In this document: positions 4,794-6,361 of the stretch, piece after piece
Numbering within the stretch: the stretch's first letter is position 1
Layout: each line of letters begins with the position of its first letter
Notes under the pieces: generated by a model
Seen by the model: only the letters and a program-made list of their open reading frames with translations
What the model was told of the DNA's origin: nothing
Database searches by the model: none
NCBI GenBank assembly: GCA_903872785.1
Contig: CAIQLZ010000067.1
Location: 1-6,361 of the forward strand
Origin: Candidatus Levyibacteriota bacterium
Lineage (GTDB): Bacteria > Patescibacteriota > Microgenomatia > Levybacterales > UBA12049
Length of the DNA stretch: 6,361 nt
Direction of reading: 5' to 3'
Position numbers and translations under genes: made by a program

Positions 4794-5753
4794 TTATCTA
4801 TTCCCGCTGTGGAAGCTTTTATGAACGTCGCGCAGTTGTTTATTGGTAACGTGTGTGTAGATCTGAGTAGTTGCGATATTCTTGTGTCCGAGCATTTCCT
4901 GAACCGATCTAAGATCTGCGCCGTTAGTCAATAAGTCTGTGGCAAACGAATGACGCAGCGTATGAACGGTAGCGTCAACAGGCAACCGGGCAGCCCTCAC
5001 ATATTTCTTCACAATCCGCTCTATGCTTCTGGCAGTTAATCTCATTTTTTCTCCGCCATTGTCCTCGATAACTTTTCCTGAATATCTTATAAACAAAGGC
5101 TTGAAATTATCTTTTCTTTCTTTTAAGTACCGCGTCACCCATTCCTCCGCCCGGTCCGAAACAAAAACAACTCTGGCCCGTCCTCCTTTTCCTACAACCC
5201 CGAACTCGCGCCGCTCCAGATTTATCTGATTATGGTTAAGCCCTACCAGTTCTGACACACGAAGCCCAGTTGAAAATAACAATTCAAAAATAGCCCGATC
5301 CCTAATTCCTTCTTCTTTGGAGGTATCAACTGAGGTCACAATCCGGTCGATCTGTTCACGCTCCAGAAATTTCAAACTTCTGCTTTCGGTTTTCGGCAGA
5401 TCAATTTTTGAAGGCTCCAAAGTTTCATGGTCATTTTTGATAAGAAACCGCAGGAACGAACGAAGCGCGATAACGTAATAATTTTGCGTAACCCGTTTCA
5501 AAGTCATTCCTTTTGCATCGGCCCTGTTTGCCAGAAAGACCCGGTATTTTCTAACCGTCGCCAAATCCAGACTTCCCATGGTTTTGGCACCACAAGTTCT
5601 CAAATGCCAATCTGCAAAAACATCCAGATAATGTCTGTAGTCACGGATGGTCAGTTTCGAACAATTTTTTTCAATTTCAAGATACTCAAGAAATTCATCT
5701 ATAAATTTATTTATTTCTGTCGTGGGTTTTGCTATGGCTGGTAAATTTTCCAT
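4794..5753 (-). CDS. xerC/D: XerC/XerD-family tyrosine recombinase
   Basis: 319 residues, slightly longer than the usual ~300 because of a short N-terminal extension. The N-terminal SAM-like core-binding domain (about 14-107) contains FIDEFLEYLEIEKNCSKLTI. The C-terminal catalytic domain contains Arg165 (TGLRVSEL), Lys189 (GKGGRAR), His264 and Arg267 (HTLRHSFATDLL), His290 (MLGHKNI) and Tyr299 (TQIYTHV), so the full catalytic set is present and the enzyme should be active. Xer enzymes resolve chromosome dimers at dif and are also used by mobile elements. Whether this is the housekeeping copy or a passenger cannot be decided from one gene. It lacks the extra segment near the HxxR box that marks integron IntI. 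The start is ATG 5751-5753. A good promoter (5791-5819) gives a leader of about 31 bases without a clear Shine-Dalgarno; AAGG lies ten bases before the ATG. It lies 71 bases after the methyltransferase and is followed by purD. Confidence 0.95.
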   Translation of the reverse strand: MENLPAIAKPTTEINKFIDEFLEYLEIEKNCSKLTIRDYRHYLDVFADWHLRTCGAKTMGSLDLATVRKYRVFLANRADAKGMTLKRVTQNYYVIALRSFLRFLIKNDHETLEPSKIDLPKTESRSLKFLEREQIDRIVTSVDTSKEEGIRDRAIFELLFSTGLRVSELVGLNHNQINLERREFGVVGKGGRARVVFVSDRAEEWVTRYLKERKDNFKPLFIRYSGKVIEDNGGEKMRLTARSIERIVKKYVRAARLPVDATVHTLRHSFATDLLTNGADLRSVQEMLGHKNIATTQIYTHVTNKQLRDVHKSFHSGNR

Positions 5754-5770
5754 AATAGGGGAGCCTTAAT

Positions 5771-5800
5771 AATGTGCGACGCCCTATTACATTATGCGAC
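5771..5800 (-). repeat. Tandem GTCGCA elements over the recombinase promoter (candidate operator)
   Basis: On the minus strand GTCGCATAAT (5791-5800) and GTCGCACATT (5771-5780) are repeated with a 20-base period, two helical turns. The first covers the -10 box and the second lies just after the predicted transcript start. This is the typical placement of a repressor or autoregulatory site. TTATGCGAC also resembles the arm of a dif site, but no matching inverted arm completes a 28-base dif. Confidence 0.5.
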
Positions 5801-5819
5801 ACGAGTAAATCCTTGTCAA
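5791..5819 (-). promoter_or_regulatory. Sigma-70 promoter of the recombinase gene
   Basis: On the minus strand TTGACA (5814-5819, perfect consensus), a 17-base spacer and CATAAT (5791-5796, five of six). The predicted start is at about 5784, 31 bases before the ATG. It begins just after the methyltransferase stop codon, so the recombinase can be expressed independently. Confidence 0.75.
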
Positions 5820-5824
5820 CATTC

Positions 5825-6361
5825 CTAACGAATCGAAGTTAATGCGCTGCCTGCCGATTTTAAATTATACCGAATACAAAGCTCTAATTTCCCTACAATA
5901 GCCTGCCAATCATGACTATCATTATTGTTCTTATCAATATCAAGACCATAAAACGGTTTATATGGAGAAATTTTACGTTGTTTTAAATGCACGGGTTCAT
6001 TTTTAAAATATTCTTCAAATGTAACTAACGACTCATCATCCGTAATCGGATATACCGGACATATCTTTATAACCTTCTTGGTCACACGTATAGTTTCCAA
6101 AATGGTTGTACTCGTTTCTTTAATATTTTCCAACCACCCTAAAGCATACAAGGCAAACGTATAATCAAAAGTATTATCTTTAAACGGCAGATACTGCATA
6201 TAAGCTGCAATTCTGTCCGAAGTGTTTTTTTGAGACGGAAACGGATAAGCAAAAGACGGAGAATATCTTGCATCTAATTTGGTTACTTCGCAACCGAACC
6301 TTTCGGCAGTTACGTCAAAGCTTGACATTCCGGCCCCAACATCCAGAATTTTTAATGAGGA
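5825..6361 (-). CDS. Class I SAM-dependent methyltransferase, 5' end beyond the window
   Basis: The frame is open to the right edge. The 11 codons before the first in-frame ATG (6326-6328) read SSLKILDVGAG, which is motif I, the SAM-binding glycine loop. That ATG is therefore internal and the true start is outside the window. 178 residues are visible. After motif I come KLDARYS, whose Asp is in the motif II position, and YLPFKDNTFDYTFALYALGWLEN, the typical motif IV/V region of Methyltransf_11-like enzymes. The C-terminal part (about 105-178) has no motif that I recognise, so the substrate is unknown. The gene ends in TAG 71 bases before the recombinase gene, on the same strand. Confidence 0.87.
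   Translation of the reverse strand, partial: SSLKILDVGAGMSSFDVTAERFGCEVTKLDARYSPSFAYPFPSQKNTSDRIAAYMQYLPFKDNTFDYTFALYALGWLENIKETSTTILETIRVTKKVIKICPVYPITDDESLVTFEEYFKNEPVHLKQRKISPYKPFYGLDIDKNNNDSHDWQAIVGKLELCIRYNLKSAGSALTSIR

Noticed and set aside
5427..5744. Plus-strand ORF of 105 codons
   Set aside because: It lies wholly inside the recombinase gene on the other strand and resembles no protein. The same applies to plus-strand frames at 75-284, 2300-2506, 3408-3614 and 5023-5229, and minus-strand frames at 1593-1784 and 1645-1935.
5775..5802. Complete dif site in front of the recombinase gene
   Set aside because: TTATGCGACAC is a good single arm, but the 11 bases on the other side of the six-base centre do not form its partner. 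The two TGCGAC elements are direct, not inverted.
6326..6328. ATG at 6326-6328 as the methyltransferase start
   Set aside because: It follows directly after LDVGAG in the same frame, so it lies within SAM motif I and cannot be the start.
1..6361. CRISPR array, tRNA, rRNA or insertion sequence
   Set aside because: No regularly spaced repeats with unique spacers, no cloverleaf or rRNA-like segment, and no transposase-like frame was found.
1..6361. Alternative genetic code with TGA as Gly
   Set aside because: All genes are complete with standard stops and none contains an in-frame TGA. The absence of TGA stops in nine genes is compatible with simple AT bias.

Overview
The window reads as a compact, AT-rich bacterial chromosome segment. 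The leading guess is an uncultivated, small-genome lineage such as the Candidate Phyla Radiation (Patescibacteria). This is inferred from the two-helix membrane-anchor architecture of one protein, the very short intergenic gaps, the near absence of Shine-Dalgarno sites in front of genes, and several -10 boxes exactly six bases before the start codon, which implies leaderless mRNAs. Every recognisable gene ends in TAA or TAG and no in-frame TGA occurs, so a recoded TGA is not indicated. No sequence seen here proves the taxonomy.

Left part (about 1-2170), an accessory region. It holds a cold-shock protein (minus), an aspartate/glutamate racemase-family protein (minus), a 70-residue unknown protein (plus) and a hicB-hicA toxin-antitoxin pair (plus) whose hicA toxin is broken by one extra C. 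These small, unrelated and mixed-orientation modules are separated by short direct repeats. Family F1 lies at 1-23, 408-437, 1190-1219 and 1468-1497. Family F2 lies at 1502-1527 and 2121-2146, flanking hicBA. Both families share the core RTTAGAACC. One gene or gene pair sits between each pair of neighbouring repeats, as in a cassette array, although canonical integron attC architecture is not visible.

Middle (2172-3414). A minus-strand gene encodes a membrane-anchored protein with a Thr/Pro-rich stalk, an HNH-nuclease-like domain and a C-terminal DUF3761-like module. It has a well-formed promoter that places the transcript start on its GTG codon. The 277-base gap to its right carries a good plus-strand promoter with no ORF behind it, together with AT-rich hairpins, and could encode a small RNA running towards the purD 3' end.

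Right part (3415-6361), more chromosome-like. All genes are on the minus strand: the 3' portion of a class I SAM-dependent methyltransferase that enters from the right edge, then a XerC/XerD-type tyrosine recombinase, then purD (glycinamide ribonucleotide synthetase). The recombinase has its own TTGACA-N17-CATAAT promoter, overlapped by a 20-bp-spaced pair of GTCGCA elements that look like an operator. A related TGTGCGACG element occurs in the repeat after hicBA. The products do not form one pathway. The interest lies in the repeat-bounded accessory modules beside a recombinase gene and in the uniform leaderless promoter design.
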